Source: Pseudomonadota bacterium (lineage in GTDB: Bacteria; Pseudomonadota; Gammaproteobacteria; Steroidobacterales; Steroidobacteraceae). From it: DNA of 64,000 bases. The position numbers and the translations under genes were made by a program. Positions 1 to 7,505 of the stretch are shown here, one piece after another. The notes beneath the pieces are model-generated. The model had not been told where the DNA came from, searched no databases, and was given only the letters and a program-made list of their open reading frames with translations. Positions within the stretch are counted from its first letter, which is position 1, and each line of letters begins with the position of its first letter. The stretch lies in NCBI GenBank assembly GCA_023417315.1, contig JAEZFW010000010.1:1-64000 (forward strand), written 5' to 3'.

Positions 1-505
1 TCGTGCTGATACCATTTGAGTTCTGATTGAATAGCACAAAAGCTTAACGCTCCTCGAAATGCCTTTTTTCCAGTAGCGAACTCAACAGTCGAGCGCTGTC
101 GCATCGCTGCAAAAGGAACAATTGCGAAGCTTGAGCCGTTGGCTGTCGAACCTGTGCGCGTGAAGATTCGTGTGCTATGTGAAGCAGAAAGCACACGATT
201 GGTGCGAACTAACATTCATCTTCGTGGTCAGTATGCTGCGACTCACTCGTAAGGCATGAGAAACTGTTTCGCAGTGCTTGCCTTCCGCGTGGAAACTTTA
301 TACCTTGCGCGGCGTTTCTGCGGTCTTACGTGACTGTAACGTCAATCCGTAATCTACGGACTTTCTTATGACGTTGCTCGTTCGGCCCGGGGAAACGGGG
401 GTTGTATGCCGCCGCGTGCATACTGAATCGAACGAAAGACATAGGTAACGCACTAATCCTTGCGGGGCTGCTCAGACCCTGCACTTAATCGTTGAGCTGC
501 AAAGC
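1..505. other. Non-coding stretch upstream of tonB
   Basis: No convincing gene is visible. One frame is open from about 30 to 252 but has no ATG, no ribosome site and no family resemblance. The stretch is less GC-rich than the rest of the window and presumably carries the tonB promoter. A TTGCCT at 278 and a TTATAC at 298 are only 14 bases apart, too close for a confident sigma-70 promoter. No inverted-repeat element of the kind found in later gaps is seen. Confidence 0.5.
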
Positions 506-1147
506 ATGCCTTACGCACCAGCAGACAGTTCCTTTTTTACCCGTCGCACACTCATTTTCATCTTCATCGTGCTCCTCCACGTGGGGTTCGGATGGGCTTT
601 GAACTCAGGCCTTTCGCACCGCGTGGTGCAGGCCGTATTGGGCCCCATCGAAACGCGCATGATCGAAGAGGCACCGAAGGTCGACGAGCCGCCGCCTCCG
701 CCGCCGCCTAAGATCGAAACCCCTCCGCCGTTTGTGCCGCCGCCCGAAATCGCGATCGATATCCCAATGGATACGCCGCCGCAAACAGCCATCACCCAGA
801 CGACAACCGTCAAACCGACGGCTCAGCCGCCGATTCAGCCGAAGCCCGCCGGTCCTCCGGCCACGGCTCCCAAGGTGGATCCGCGGCGTCCCCCAACCAA
901 GCCTGACTATCCGGCCTCGTCGCGACGTGCCGGCGAAGCAGGAACAGTGGTTCTGGAGCTGTACATCCTGCCGAATGGACGCGTCGGTGAGGCTCGTGTG
1001 CAGAAATCCAGTGGCTTCCCGCGCCTCGACGAGGCGGCGGTGAAGGAAGCAAAGCGTTCGTGGCGGTTTATCCCGGGTACTGAGAACGGGCAACCCGTCG
1101 CAATGTGGCATGCGACGAAAGTTACGTTCAATTTGACGGACGAATAA
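506..1147 (+). CDS. tonB: TonB family energy transducer
   Basis: This protein couples the inner-membrane proton gradient to TonB-dependent outer-membrane receptors. Its 213 residues show the standard layout: one N-terminal membrane anchor (about 15-33), a periplasmic proline-rich linker (about 56-130, including a run of seven prolines at 62-68), and a C-terminal TonB domain (about 133-211) with the typical YP...G..V.L.....G.V......SSG...LD.AA sequence. It is followed on the same strand by exbB, exbD, exbD and a TPR gene, so the transducer and its motor are probably one operon. The ATG at 506 gives a sensible anchor. Only a weak GAG lies upstream. Confidence 0.93.
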   Translation: MPYAPADSSFFTRRTLIFIFIVLLHVGFGWALNSGLSHRVVQAVLGPIETRMIEEAPKVDEPPPPPPPKIETPPPFVPPPEIAIDIPMDTPPQTAITQTTTVKPTAQPPIQPKPAGPPATAPKVDPRRPPTKPDYPASSRRAGEAGTVVLELYILPNGRVGEARVQKSSGFPRLDEAAVKEAKRSWRFIPGTENGQPVAMWHATKVTFNLTDE

Positions 1148-1211
1148 ATCGCACCTTAGAACTCACCGGCAATATCCAGGTCATAGCTTCATAAGTAGAG
1201 GACATCGCTCC

Positions 1212-1964
1212 ATGGCTCCGACAACAGGTACCGAAGTACAAGAGAATCCGTTTGGTCTCGAACAGCTCTGGGCACAGAGCGACTTCTTGATCAAGGGTAT
1301 CCTGATCATCCTGATCATCATGTCCTTCGTTTCGTGGTACATCATCTTCACGAAGCTGTGGGATCAACGCCGCATTCGCAAGTCGTACAAGGAAATGGAA
1401 AAGAACTTCTGGACCGCGGGCAATCTGCGCGATGGCATCCAGAAGCTCACCGGCAAGGACAATGCGTTCCGCATGATCGCCGAAGACGGCGTCCGCGCGG
1501 CTCAGCATCACGAAGGCCGCCTCACCGACCAGATTCCGCTGCACGAGTGGATCTCCGCTTCTCTCTACCGCTCGGTCGAGAGCGTGAGCAGCCGCTTGCA
1601 GAACGGCTTGTCCTTCCTCGCGACGACCGGCTCGGTGTCGCCGTTCATCGGACTGCTCGGCACGGTGTGGGGTATCTATAACGCCCTCATCGCGATCAGC
1701 ATGGAAGGCCAGGCGAGCTTGGACAAGACCGCAGGCCCGATCGGTGAAGCGCTGATCATGACGGCCATCGGTCTCGCCGTCGCGGTGCCGGCGGTCATGG
1801 GTTACAACTGGCTGCTCCGCCGCAACAAGGACATCATCGAGAAGCTGCGTTACTTCTCGACCGATATGCATTCGTATCTGGTCAGCGGTGCGCGCGTGGA
1901 CACAGGTGGCACGCCTGCCGCCGCTCGTCCTGCCGCTCCTGCAGCCGGTGCAGCCCGTAAGTAA
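1212..1964 (+). CDS. exbB: ExbB/TolQ-type proton channel protein
   Basis: ExbB forms the pentameric proton-channel scaffold that, with ExbD, energises TonB in the inner membrane. The 250-residue protein has three predicted membrane segments (about 27-47, 134-156 and 178-201) separated by a large cytoplasmic loop, the normal MotA/TolQ/ExbB topology. The second segment carries the family-typical TTGSVSPFIGLLGTVWGI stretch. It lies 64 bases after tonB and 30 before the first exbD. The tail is rich in Ala and Pro and looks disordered. TolQ is the main alternative, but the adjacent tonB and the absence of tolA, tolB and pal favour ExbB. Confidence 0.93.
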   Translation: MAPTTGTEVQENPFGLEQLWAQSDFLIKGILIILIIMSFVSWYIIFTKLWDQRRIRKSYKEMEKNFWTAGNLRDGIQKLTGKDNAFRMIAEDGVRAAQHHEGRLTDQIPLHEWISASLYRSVESVSSRLQNGLSFLATTGSVSPFIGLLGTVWGIYNALIAISMEGQASLDKTAGPIGEALIMTAIGLAVAVPAVMGYNWLLRRNKDIIEKLRYFSTDMHSYLVSGARVDTGGTPAAARPAAPAAGAARK

Positions 1965-1994
1965 TCGCACTCGCACCTCGTCGGAGTTGAACAC

Positions 1995-2450
1995 ATGAGT
2001 GCATACAGTCCAGGTGCCCCTGGTGGCCCTCCTCCGGAGGAGGACGAGGGCAAATCGATGTCGGACATCAACACGACGCCGCTCGTCGACGTCATGTTGG
2101 TGCTGCTCATCGTGTTCATGATCACGATTCCGGTGATCACGCACACGGTGCCCGTCGAGCTCCCGCGGGTTCACAACGTCGCGACCGAGACCAAGCCCGA
2201 GAACGTGAACCTGTCCGTCAACCGAGACGGGCAGGTTTTCTGGAATCAGTCGCTAGTGGCGGACAGCGATGCGCTGCTTGAGCGCTTGAAGGGCGTCGCA
2301 GTGCAGAATCCCCAGCCTGAGGTGCACGTCCGTGCCGATCAGAACACGCGCTATGAACATGTCGGGCGCGTGATCTTGACCGTGCAGCGCGCCGGCATTC
2401 AGAAGGTGGGTTTCATCACCGAGCCGGGCGGCCGCGGCAGCGTAATGTAA
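1995..2450 (+). CDS. exbD: ExbD-type biopolymer transporter, first copy
   Basis: ExbD supplies the protonatable residue of the ExbB-ExbD motor. The 151-residue protein has a short acidic, Pro/Gly-rich N-terminus, the conserved INTTPLVDVMLVLLIVF segment with its membrane Asp at position 32, and a periplasmic C-terminal domain with PEVHVRAD near the end, as in the family. The gene sits between exbB and a second exbD, 13 bases before the latter. The two copies differ enough (about 45 percent by eye in the core) to be functionally distinct. In Xanthomonas a tonB-exbB-exbD1-exbD2 arrangement is established. Confidence 0.93.
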   Translation: MSAYSPGAPGGPPPEEDEGKSMSDINTTPLVDVMLVLLIVFMITIPVITHTVPVELPRVHNVATETKPENVNLSVNRDGQVFWNQSLVADSDALLERLKGVAVQNPQPEVHVRADQNTRYEHVGRVILTVQRAGIQKVGFITEPGGRGSVM

Positions 2451-2463
2451 GAGGTACTAGATC

Positions 2464-2886
2464 ATGGCGATGCAAGTAGGTGGGGGTGGCGAAGGCGAAC
2501 CCATGGTCGACATGAACACGACGCCGTTGATCGACGTCATGTTGGTGTTGCTCATTCTGTTCATCCTGACGCTCCCGGTCATGACTCATGCGGTGAAATT
2601 AGACATGCCGCGTCCGTCCAAGGCGCCGCCGCCGCCGGTCGTTGTCGAACCCATTCGCCTCGATATCGATTGGGACGGTTCCATCATCTGGAACGGCAAC
2701 CTGGTGAAGCTCGAGGAGCTCGAAGGGTACTTCCAGTCGCAGGCCCGATTGGAGCCGCAGCCTGAGCTGCACGTACGTCCTGACCGGCGTGCCGACTACG
2801 ATACCGTGGCGAAGGTCTTGGCACTCGCGCAGCGCAGCGGCATGCAGCGCATCGGGTTCGTCGGTAACGAACAGTTCATGGAATGA
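2464..2886 (+). CDS. exbD: ExbD-type biopolymer transporter, second copy
   Basis: This second ExbD paralogue has 140 residues. A glycine-rich N-terminus leads into MNTTPLIDVMLVLLILFIL with the proton-carrying Asp at position 24. The periplasmic domain has a proline-rich linker (KAPPPPVV) and the same PELHVRPD motif near its end. Both key features are intact, so it is unlikely to be a decaying duplicate. It is translated immediately after the first copy and about 100 bases before the exported TPR protein. Mixed ExbB-ExbD1-ExbD2 motors are an inference from the neighbourhood. Confidence 0.92.
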   Translation: MAMQVGGGGEGEPMVDMNTTPLIDVMLVLLILFILTLPVMTHAVKLDMPRPSKAPPPPVVVEPIRLDIDWDGSIIWNGNLVKLEELEGYFQSQARLEPQPELHVRPDRRADYDTVAKVLALAQRSGMQRIGFVGNEQFME

Positions 2887-2993
2887 TTCCGTAGATGCCC
2901 GGCCAAGGGGCCGGGCATCGACCGACAGCGATCGAAACAATTCGCGTTGTCGGGAGTTTTCTGCTTAACCCAGCTTGGAGACTTAGGAGCCAC

Positions 2994-4256
2994 ATGATTC
3001 GCGTCAAGTCTTTCGCTCTCGCCACGGCGATCGCCCTGAGTCTCGCGGGCGGTGCTGCCGTGCTCTCTCCAGCGGCCGCAGTAGCCGCTGAACAATCAGC
3101 CAACAAGATCACCACGAAGGCCGTTGCTGTCCCGATGAAGGAGGCGCAAACCGCTATCCAGGCCAAGCAGTGGGACAAGGCCCTCGCAGAGATCAAGAAG
3201 GCGCAGGCCGTCGAGAAGAAGACGCCTTTCGAGGCGTACCAGATCGATGAATTCCTCGCCTACGTGCTGATTCAGCAGAAGAAATATTCGGAGGCAACAG
3301 CGGTTTACGAGCGCATGCTCAATTCCGGCTTCGTGCCCGAGTCACAGCGCGACGAGCGTACGAAAACGCTCGCGACCTTGGCCTTCCAAACGAAGGACTA
3401 TAAGCGCGCGCTCGAATGGTCCAAGCGCTCCCTAGAGCGGCAGCCGAATCAAACCGACATGGGCCAGATGGTGGCGCAGTCGTACTACCTGCTCGAGGAT
3501 TATCCGAATGCGGCAACTGCGATGCAGAAGGTGATCCAGCAAGCCGAACGTGCGGGCAAGGTGCCCGAAGAGAATTGGCTCCAGATCGTACTGAGCTCGC
3601 ATTTTAAGACCCAGCCGCAGAATAAAGATGGCGTGGCGCAAGCGCTCAAGCAGATCGTCCGCTACTACCCGAACGCGGATTACTGGGAAAACCTGCTCGA
3701 TATCTACCGCCGCAAGACCAACGACGACCGCGTCATCCTCGGCTACTACCGGCTGATGGACGATGTCGGCGCGCTGAAAGACCAGGGTGACATCGTGGAA
3801 ATGGCGCAGCTCGCTATGGACGCGGGCGTTCCCGGCGAGGCCGAAGAGGTCGTCGAGCGCAATATCCAGAACGGCGTGCTCAAGAGCGACGATAAGACCG
3901 AGCAAGGTCGTTACGATCGCTTGCTGGGCGGTGCGAAGAAGCAGGCCAGCGCGGACAAGGCATCGCTCGATCAGCTCGCGAAAGAGGCCGAGAAAGCGTC
4001 TCAAGGTCAGGCGCTCGTCGCCCTGGGCCACGCGTATCTCAGCTACGATCGATACGATGAAGCCATCGCGGCGCTGGAGAAAGGCATCAAGAAGGGTGGG
4101 GTCACGGATATGGATGAAGCCCAAGTACTCCTCGGCATCGCGTACATGAAGAAGGGCCAGAAGGATCAGGCGCGCCAGGCGTTCCGCGCGGTGAAGGACG
4201 GATCGAAGTGGAATGAGCTCTCTTCCCTGTGGGTGATCCGCACGTATCACGCGTAA
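2994..4256 (+). CDS. Exported tetratricopeptide-repeat protein of the Ton cluster
   Basis: A 420-residue protein starting at the ATG at 2994. This start gives a textbook signal peptide (MIRVKSF then a hydrophobic stretch, cut near AAVAA-EQ at about 31-33), while an upstream in-frame ATG at 2895 would bury it. The mature part is helical and shows TPR-like pairs with alternating small and aromatic residues (for example AKQWDKALAEIKKAQ, KKYSEATAVYERML, DRYDEAIAALEKGI), so it is probably a periplasmic scaffold. Periplasmic TPR proteins are known partners of some TonB systems, such as TonB2-type clusters in Vibrio. Its exact role here is inferred only from operon position. Confidence 0.85.
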   Translation: MIRVKSFALATAIALSLAGGAAVLSPAAAVAAEQSANKITTKAVAVPMKEAQTAIQAKQWDKALAEIKKAQAVEKKTPFEAYQIDEFLAYVLIQQKKYSEATAVYERMLNSGFVPESQRDERTKTLATLAFQTKDYKRALEWSKRSLERQPNQTDMGQMVAQSYYLLEDYPNAATAMQKVIQQAERAGKVPEENWLQIVLSSHFKTQPQNKDGVAQALKQIVRYYPNADYWENLLDIYRRKTNDDRVILGYYRLMDDVGALKDQGDIVEMAQLAMDAGVPGEAEEVVERNIQNGVLKSDDKTEQGRYDRLLGGAKKQASADKASLDQLAKEAEKASQGQALVALGHAYLSYDRYDEAIAALEKGIKKGGVTDMDEAQVLLGIAYMKKGQKDQARQAFRAVKDGSKWNELSSLWVIRTYHA

Positions 4257-4278
4257 TCGACAACGCTGTGCGTCCGAG

Positions 4279-4304
4279 AAACCCGGCCTCGTGCCGGGTT
4301 TTTC
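4279..4304 (+). terminator. Intrinsic terminator after the ton cluster
   Basis: The stem ACCCGGC at 4281-4287 pairs with GCCGGGT at 4293-4299 around a five-base loop, and is followed by a T-rich stretch (TTTTTCGTTT). Two further A-T pairs extend the stem. It lies 22 bases after the TPR gene and before lipA, so it probably ends the tonB operon. Confidence 0.85.
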
Positions 4305-4381
4305 GTTTGTAGGGGTATCATATTGAACCTGCTAGGCGTCATAGACCCGCCGGCGTTTCGCTTCTGTCACCGAGCATTGAC

Positions 4382-5416
4382 TTGAGCAACTTCAAAGGCA
4401 TTCCAATCATCCCCTCGCAAGTCCCGAGCGGCGGCAAGTACCGCACAGCGCAGGGCTTCACTGCGATCAAAGACGGCATCAAGGCAACGGCGGCTGCGAC
4501 GCCCCTGAATGTCGGTCGCAAGCCGCAATGGCTGCGCGCACCCATGCCTGCGGGCCGAGGGTTCGATTCGGTGAGAACGACCGTGAAGGAGCATCGCCTC
4601 GCGACGGTCTGCGAGGAGGCGAAGTGCCCGAACATCGGTGAGTGTTGGAACGCAGGCACCGCAACGCTGATGTTGATGGGTGCGGTCTGCACGAGGGCGT
4701 GCCGCTTCTGTGCAGTCGATACGGGCAATCCACGCGGTTGGCTCGATGTCGAGGAACCCGCCAACAGCGCGCGCACGGTACAGCTGATGAAGCTCAAGTA
4801 CGTCGTGCTGACTTCCGTCAATCGAGACGATCTGCCTGACGGTGGAGCGAGTCATTTCGCGACATGCGTGCGCGAGATCAAACGCTTGAATCCCGAAACG
4901 GCAGTGGAAGCGCTCACGCCGGACTTTCAGGGTAATCTCGCCGATGTCGAAACCGTCGTCGGGAGCGGACTCGATGTGTTCGCGCAGAACGTGGAGACCG
5001 TGCGTCGCCTTACACACCCAGTGCGAGATCCACGTGCCGGCTACGAGCAAACGCTCCGCGTACTCGCGCACTCCAAGACGTTTCGCTCCGAGGTCTTGAC
5101 CAAGACGAGCTTGATGCTCGGGCTCGGCGAAACGGACGAGGAAATCTTTGAGGCGATGCGCGATATCCGCGCAGCGAAGGTAGACATTCTCACGCTCGGT
5201 CAATACCTGCGCCCGACGATGAATCACTTGCCTATCGAACGATGGGTGAGTCCCGATGACTTCGAGCGCTATCGTGCTTATGCGCTCGAACTCCGCTTTC
5301 TCGAATGCGTCTCTGGACCGCTCGTGCGCTCGAGTTACCGCGCAGAACGCGCGCTCGAGCGAAACAACGCCGGCCTGTCAGCTGGTGAGCGGCGGACAGC
5401 GGACGGCGGACGGTGA
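4382..5416 (+). CDS. lipA: Lipoyl synthase
   Basis: This radical-SAM enzyme inserts two sulfurs into octanoyl groups on carrier proteins, making lipoyl cofactors. Both cluster motifs are complete: auxiliary cluster Cys77, Cys82 and Cys88 (CEEAKCPNIGEC) and radical-SAM cluster Cys103, Cys107 and Cys110 (CTRACRFC). The conserved RSSY serine that ligates the auxiliary cluster is near the C-terminus. At 344 residues it is slightly longer than E. coli LipA. The start is the TTG at 4382, as no ATG or GTG fits before the conserved region. The last dozen residues (SAGERRTADGGR) and the stop codon are encoded by an inverted-repeat element, not by family sequence. Confidence 0.96.
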   Translation: MSNFKGIPIIPSQVPSGGKYRTAQGFTAIKDGIKATAAATPLNVGRKPQWLRAPMPAGRGFDSVRTTVKEHRLATVCEEAKCPNIGECWNAGTATLMLMGAVCTRACRFCAVDTGNPRGWLDVEEPANSARTVQLMKLKYVVLTSVNRDDLPDGGASHFATCVREIKRLNPETAVEALTPDFQGNLADVETVVGSGLDVFAQNVETVRRLTHPVRDPRAGYEQTLRVLAHSKTFRSEVLTKTSLMLGLGETDEEIFEAMRDIRAAKVDILTLGQYLRPTMNHLPIERWVSPDDFERYRAYALELRFLECVSGPLVRSSYRAERALERNNAGLSAGERRTADGGR

Positions 5417-5524
5417 TTCGCAGACCATCCGCCTTACGCCGCAACTCAGCGTCGGATTCCAAATGGATGCTTCAGCACCTCTCTTCTCTGACCGGCCGCC
5501 GCCCGCCGTCCGCCGCTCACCCCT
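5384..5524 (-). repeat. Inverted tandem-repeat element between lipA and lipB (unit GGCGGAC)
   Basis: The left arm (about 5384-5413) has the irregular tandem units GGTGAGC-GGCGGAC-AGCGGAC-GGCGGAC. The right arm (5491-5524) is its reverse complement. Read on the minus strand, the right arm runs inward into GGTCAGAGAAGAG, the junction motif shared by other elements in this window. The element covers the 3' end of lipA and the first 20 codons of lipB. Confidence 0.85.
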
Positions 5525-6143
5525 GTTGAAGTGGTTGGGCCGCGTCGAGTACGAGCCGACGTGGCGGGCGATGCAATCTCTCACGGACGCGCGCGGTCCA
5601 GAAGCGCAAGATGAGCTCTGGTTTCTCGAGCATCCGCCAGTCTTCACGCTTGGGATGAATGCTGCACCGGAGCACCTGCTCGCGCCAGGCGACATTCCCG
5701 TCGTGCAGATCGATCGGGGAGGCCAAGTGACCTACCACGGCCCAGGCCAACTCGTCGTCTATCCGCTGCTGGATATACGTCGTCTTGGCATCGGCGTACG
5801 GCAACTCGTCATTTCGCTCGAGAATGCGGTGATTGCGCTCGTCGCCGAATGGGGCATCGTCGCGGCAGGCAAGCGCGATGCGCCCGGCATTTATGTCGAC
5901 AACCGCAAGCTCGCAAGCATCGGGTTACGCATAAGACGCGGCTGCAGCTATCACGGCCTCGCGTTCAACATTGCGATGGATCTCGAGCCTTTTAGGCGAA
6001 TCAATCCGTGCGGATTTCGCGGCCTCGAAGTCGTGGACTTACGCGGGCTCGGGGTGGATATCGACGTCGCAACGGCGGCCCGCCGCTTGGCACCGCACCT
6101 GCTGAATGCGCTCAATCTTCCTGAAGAAGCGGTTAGCGGTTAG
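5463..6143 (+). CDS. lipB: Octanoyltransferase (lipoyl-protein ligase B)
   Basis: LipB moves octanoyl groups from acyl carrier protein to lipoyl domains, giving LipA its substrate. The catalytic pair is visible as Lys149 (KLASIGLRI) and Cys183 (RINPCGFRG), with the GGQVTYHGPGQLVVYPLL motif at about 87-103. From the ATG at 5463 the protein has 226 residues, but family homology begins only around residue 21-23 (LLKWLGRVEY). The first 20 residues are translated from the repeat element. A CTG or TTG at 5523-5528 is an alternative start. The stop codon lies in the left arm of the next element, so the final VSG is also element-derived. Confidence 0.93.
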   Translation: MDASAPLFSDRPPPAVRRSPLLKWLGRVEYEPTWRAMQSLTDARGPEAQDELWFLEHPPVFTLGMNAAPEHLLAPGDIPVVQIDRGGQVTYHGPGQLVVYPLLDIRRLGIGVRQLVISLENAVIALVAEWGIVAAGKRDAPGIYVDNRKLASIGLRIRRGCSYHGLAFNIAMDLEPFRRINPCGFRGLEVVDLRGLGVDIDVATAARRLAPHLLNALNLPEEAVSG

Positions 6144-6328
6144 CGGTTAGCGGTTAGGGGTTAGCGGTTAGTCAGAGTCGCGGCCCATCCACCATGATCT
6201 CGTATGAGCGACGCATCTGGCGCTGGTCGAGGCATCGAGCGATCGATTATGACCCAGCCGATGATGTGGGGGCTGACCATCGGATGCCCATCTGACTTAA
6301 CCGCTAACCCCTAACCGCTAACCACTTC
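6126..6328 (+). repeat. Inverted tandem-repeat element between lipB and the YbeD gene (unit CGGTTAG)
   Basis: The left arm 6126-6176 starts with GAAG and has six CGGTTAG-like heptamers (one reads GGGTTAG), ending in GTCAGAG. The right arm 6291-6328 is the reverse complement, and its inner end also reads GTCAGA on the minus strand. The spacer of about 115 bases holds no gene. This is a convergent gap. The lipB stop codon at 6141-6143 is inside the left arm, and the right arm ends five bases from the ybeD stop. Confidence 0.93.
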
Positions 6329-6333
6329 TGACC

Positions 6334-6594
6334 CTACAGCACTACCAACACGCGCTCGCACGAGGTGAGCTCTCGATAGAGCGCATCGAGCTGCTCGCGG
6401 CTTTGCGCTTGGAACGTGCAAGTCAAACTGAGGTAGCTGCCGTCTTTGCTCGGGCGTTCTTCGATCTGCGATGCATCGATCGGCCCGGTGTGTTTCTGAA
6501 CGATACCGATGACGATGCTGCGAAAGTCCGCGCTCTGTCGGCCCATCACTTTCAAAGGGAACTCGCAGGGGAAATTGAAAAGCGTATCGTTCAT
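6334..6594 (-). CDS. ybeD: YbeD/DUF493 family protein
   Basis: A small 86-residue protein of the DUF493/YbeD family, which has an ACT-like fold in the E. coli structure and no firmly assigned function. The sequence has the family features LFNFPCEFPLKVMG at the start, an IV..HTGPID centre and a C-terminal QLDALYRELTSCERVLVVL helix and strand. In E. coli ybeD lies near lipB and dacA, and here too it sits between lipB and the dacA neighbourhood, supporting orthology. It is oriented convergent to lipB and transcribed from the aminotransferase side, 19 bases downstream of that gene. Confidence 0.9.
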   Translation of the reverse strand: MNDTLFNFPCEFPLKVMGRQSADFRSIVIGIVQKHTGPIDASQIEERPSKDGSYLSLTCTFQAQSREQLDALYRELTSCERVLVVL

Positions 6595-6613
6595 GGAAGA
6601 CCGTCCCGTAGGC

Positions 6614-7486
6614 TCATAGAGCCGATGTGCCAGCTAAGCTGGAACGATGCGTTGCGAAGGCTTCGCTTACTCGCTGCCAGTATCCGCCGGGGCGACCCGA
6701 GCCGATGACACGATCGTCGATCCTCGTCACGGGCAAGACATCGCGGGTCGCAGCCGACAGCCACACTTCGTCGGCGGCAAGCAATTCCTCGAGCGACATG
6801 GCGCGAATCTCGATCTGTAGATGCCCGGCCGCAAGCTCCAGCGTGGCATCGCGCGTCGTGCCCGGCAGAATGCGGTGCGAATTCGGCGGCGCAACGAGTA
6901 CGCCGCCTGCGACGAGCAAGACGCTCGTCGATGCGCCCTCTAGAACTTCGTGGTCGCGAACGATGATGGCTTCTTGAGCACCGGCTTGCGCTGCCTGCTG
7001 CTTCATCAATACGTTCGCGAGCAACGCGGTGGCCTTGATATCGCAGCGGCCCCAACGGAAGTCTTCGACGGTGATCGCGCTCAATCCCGATGCTCGCAGC
7101 TCCGGAGTCAGCACAGGCAAAGGGCTCGCCATCGCGAACACCGTGGGCACCACGTGGGTTGGAAAAGCGTGATTGCGGCCGTACTCCATTCCGCGCGTCA
7201 CCTGAACGTACAAGTACATGTCGACCCCGCCATTGCGTTGCACGAGCTCTTGCAGGATCGCGAGCCACTCCTCATGCGTGTGCGGCGAGGGCAACTGAAT
7301 CTCGTTCAGGCTGCGGGCGAGGCGGTCGAAGTGCTCCCGAAAGCGGAACATTCGTCCGCCAAACACGGGCAGAACTTCATACACGCTATCGGCGAACAGA
7401 AAGCCACGATCGAGCGGTGAGACGCGCGCCTCCTGTAAGGGGCCGTATGTCCCGTTCAAATAGCAGATTGGTAACGGGTCGGCCAT
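6614..7486 (-). CDS. D-amino-acid/branched-chain class IV aminotransferase
   Basis: A PLP-dependent fold-type IV aminotransferase of 290 residues, most like D-alanine transaminase (Dat), which would supply D-glutamate or D-alanine for peptidoglycan. The PLP lysine is Lys151 in CDIKATALLANVL. Other family marks are YLNGTYGPLQEARVSPLDRGFLFADSVYEV at 9-38 and EGASTSVLLV after the lysine. The ATG at 7484-7486 is preferred over an in-frame upstream start because family homology begins here. Its place between dacA and ybeD fits a role in cell-wall precursor supply, but substrate preference (D-Ala versus branched chain) cannot be settled by eye. Confidence 0.85.
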   Translation of the reverse strand: MADPLPICYLNGTYGPLQEARVSPLDRGFLFADSVYEVLPVFGGRMFRFREHFDRLARSLNEIQLPSPHTHEEWLAILQELVQRNGGVDMYLYVQVTRGMEYGRNHAFPTHVVPTVFAMASPLPVLTPELRASGLSAITVEDFRWGRCDIKATALLANVLMKQQAAQAGAQEAIIVRDHEVLEGASTSVLLVAGGVLVAPPNSHRILPGTTRDATLELAAGHLQIEIRAMSLEELLAADEVWLSAATRDVLPVTRIDDRVIGSGRPGGYWQRVSEAFATHRSSLAGTSAL

Positions 7487-7505
7487 TCGCACGCCTGCAC
7501 GAGCG

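Noticed and set aside
30..252. Open frame at the left window end
   Set aside because: It has no ATG start, no ribosome site, atypical composition and no similarity to a known family. It may be the decayed end of a gene outside the window, but nothing supports that.
1128..2174. A 348-codon open frame on the minus strand opposite exbB and exbD
   Set aside because: The plus strand holds clear membrane proteins with conserved motifs. The antisense translation is Arg/His/Asp-rich with no family resemblance, as expected in high-GC DNA.
6126..6328. The arms as ordinary rho-independent terminators
   Set aside because: No U-tract follows most arms and the spacers are often over 100 bases. A termination role in another way is not excluded.
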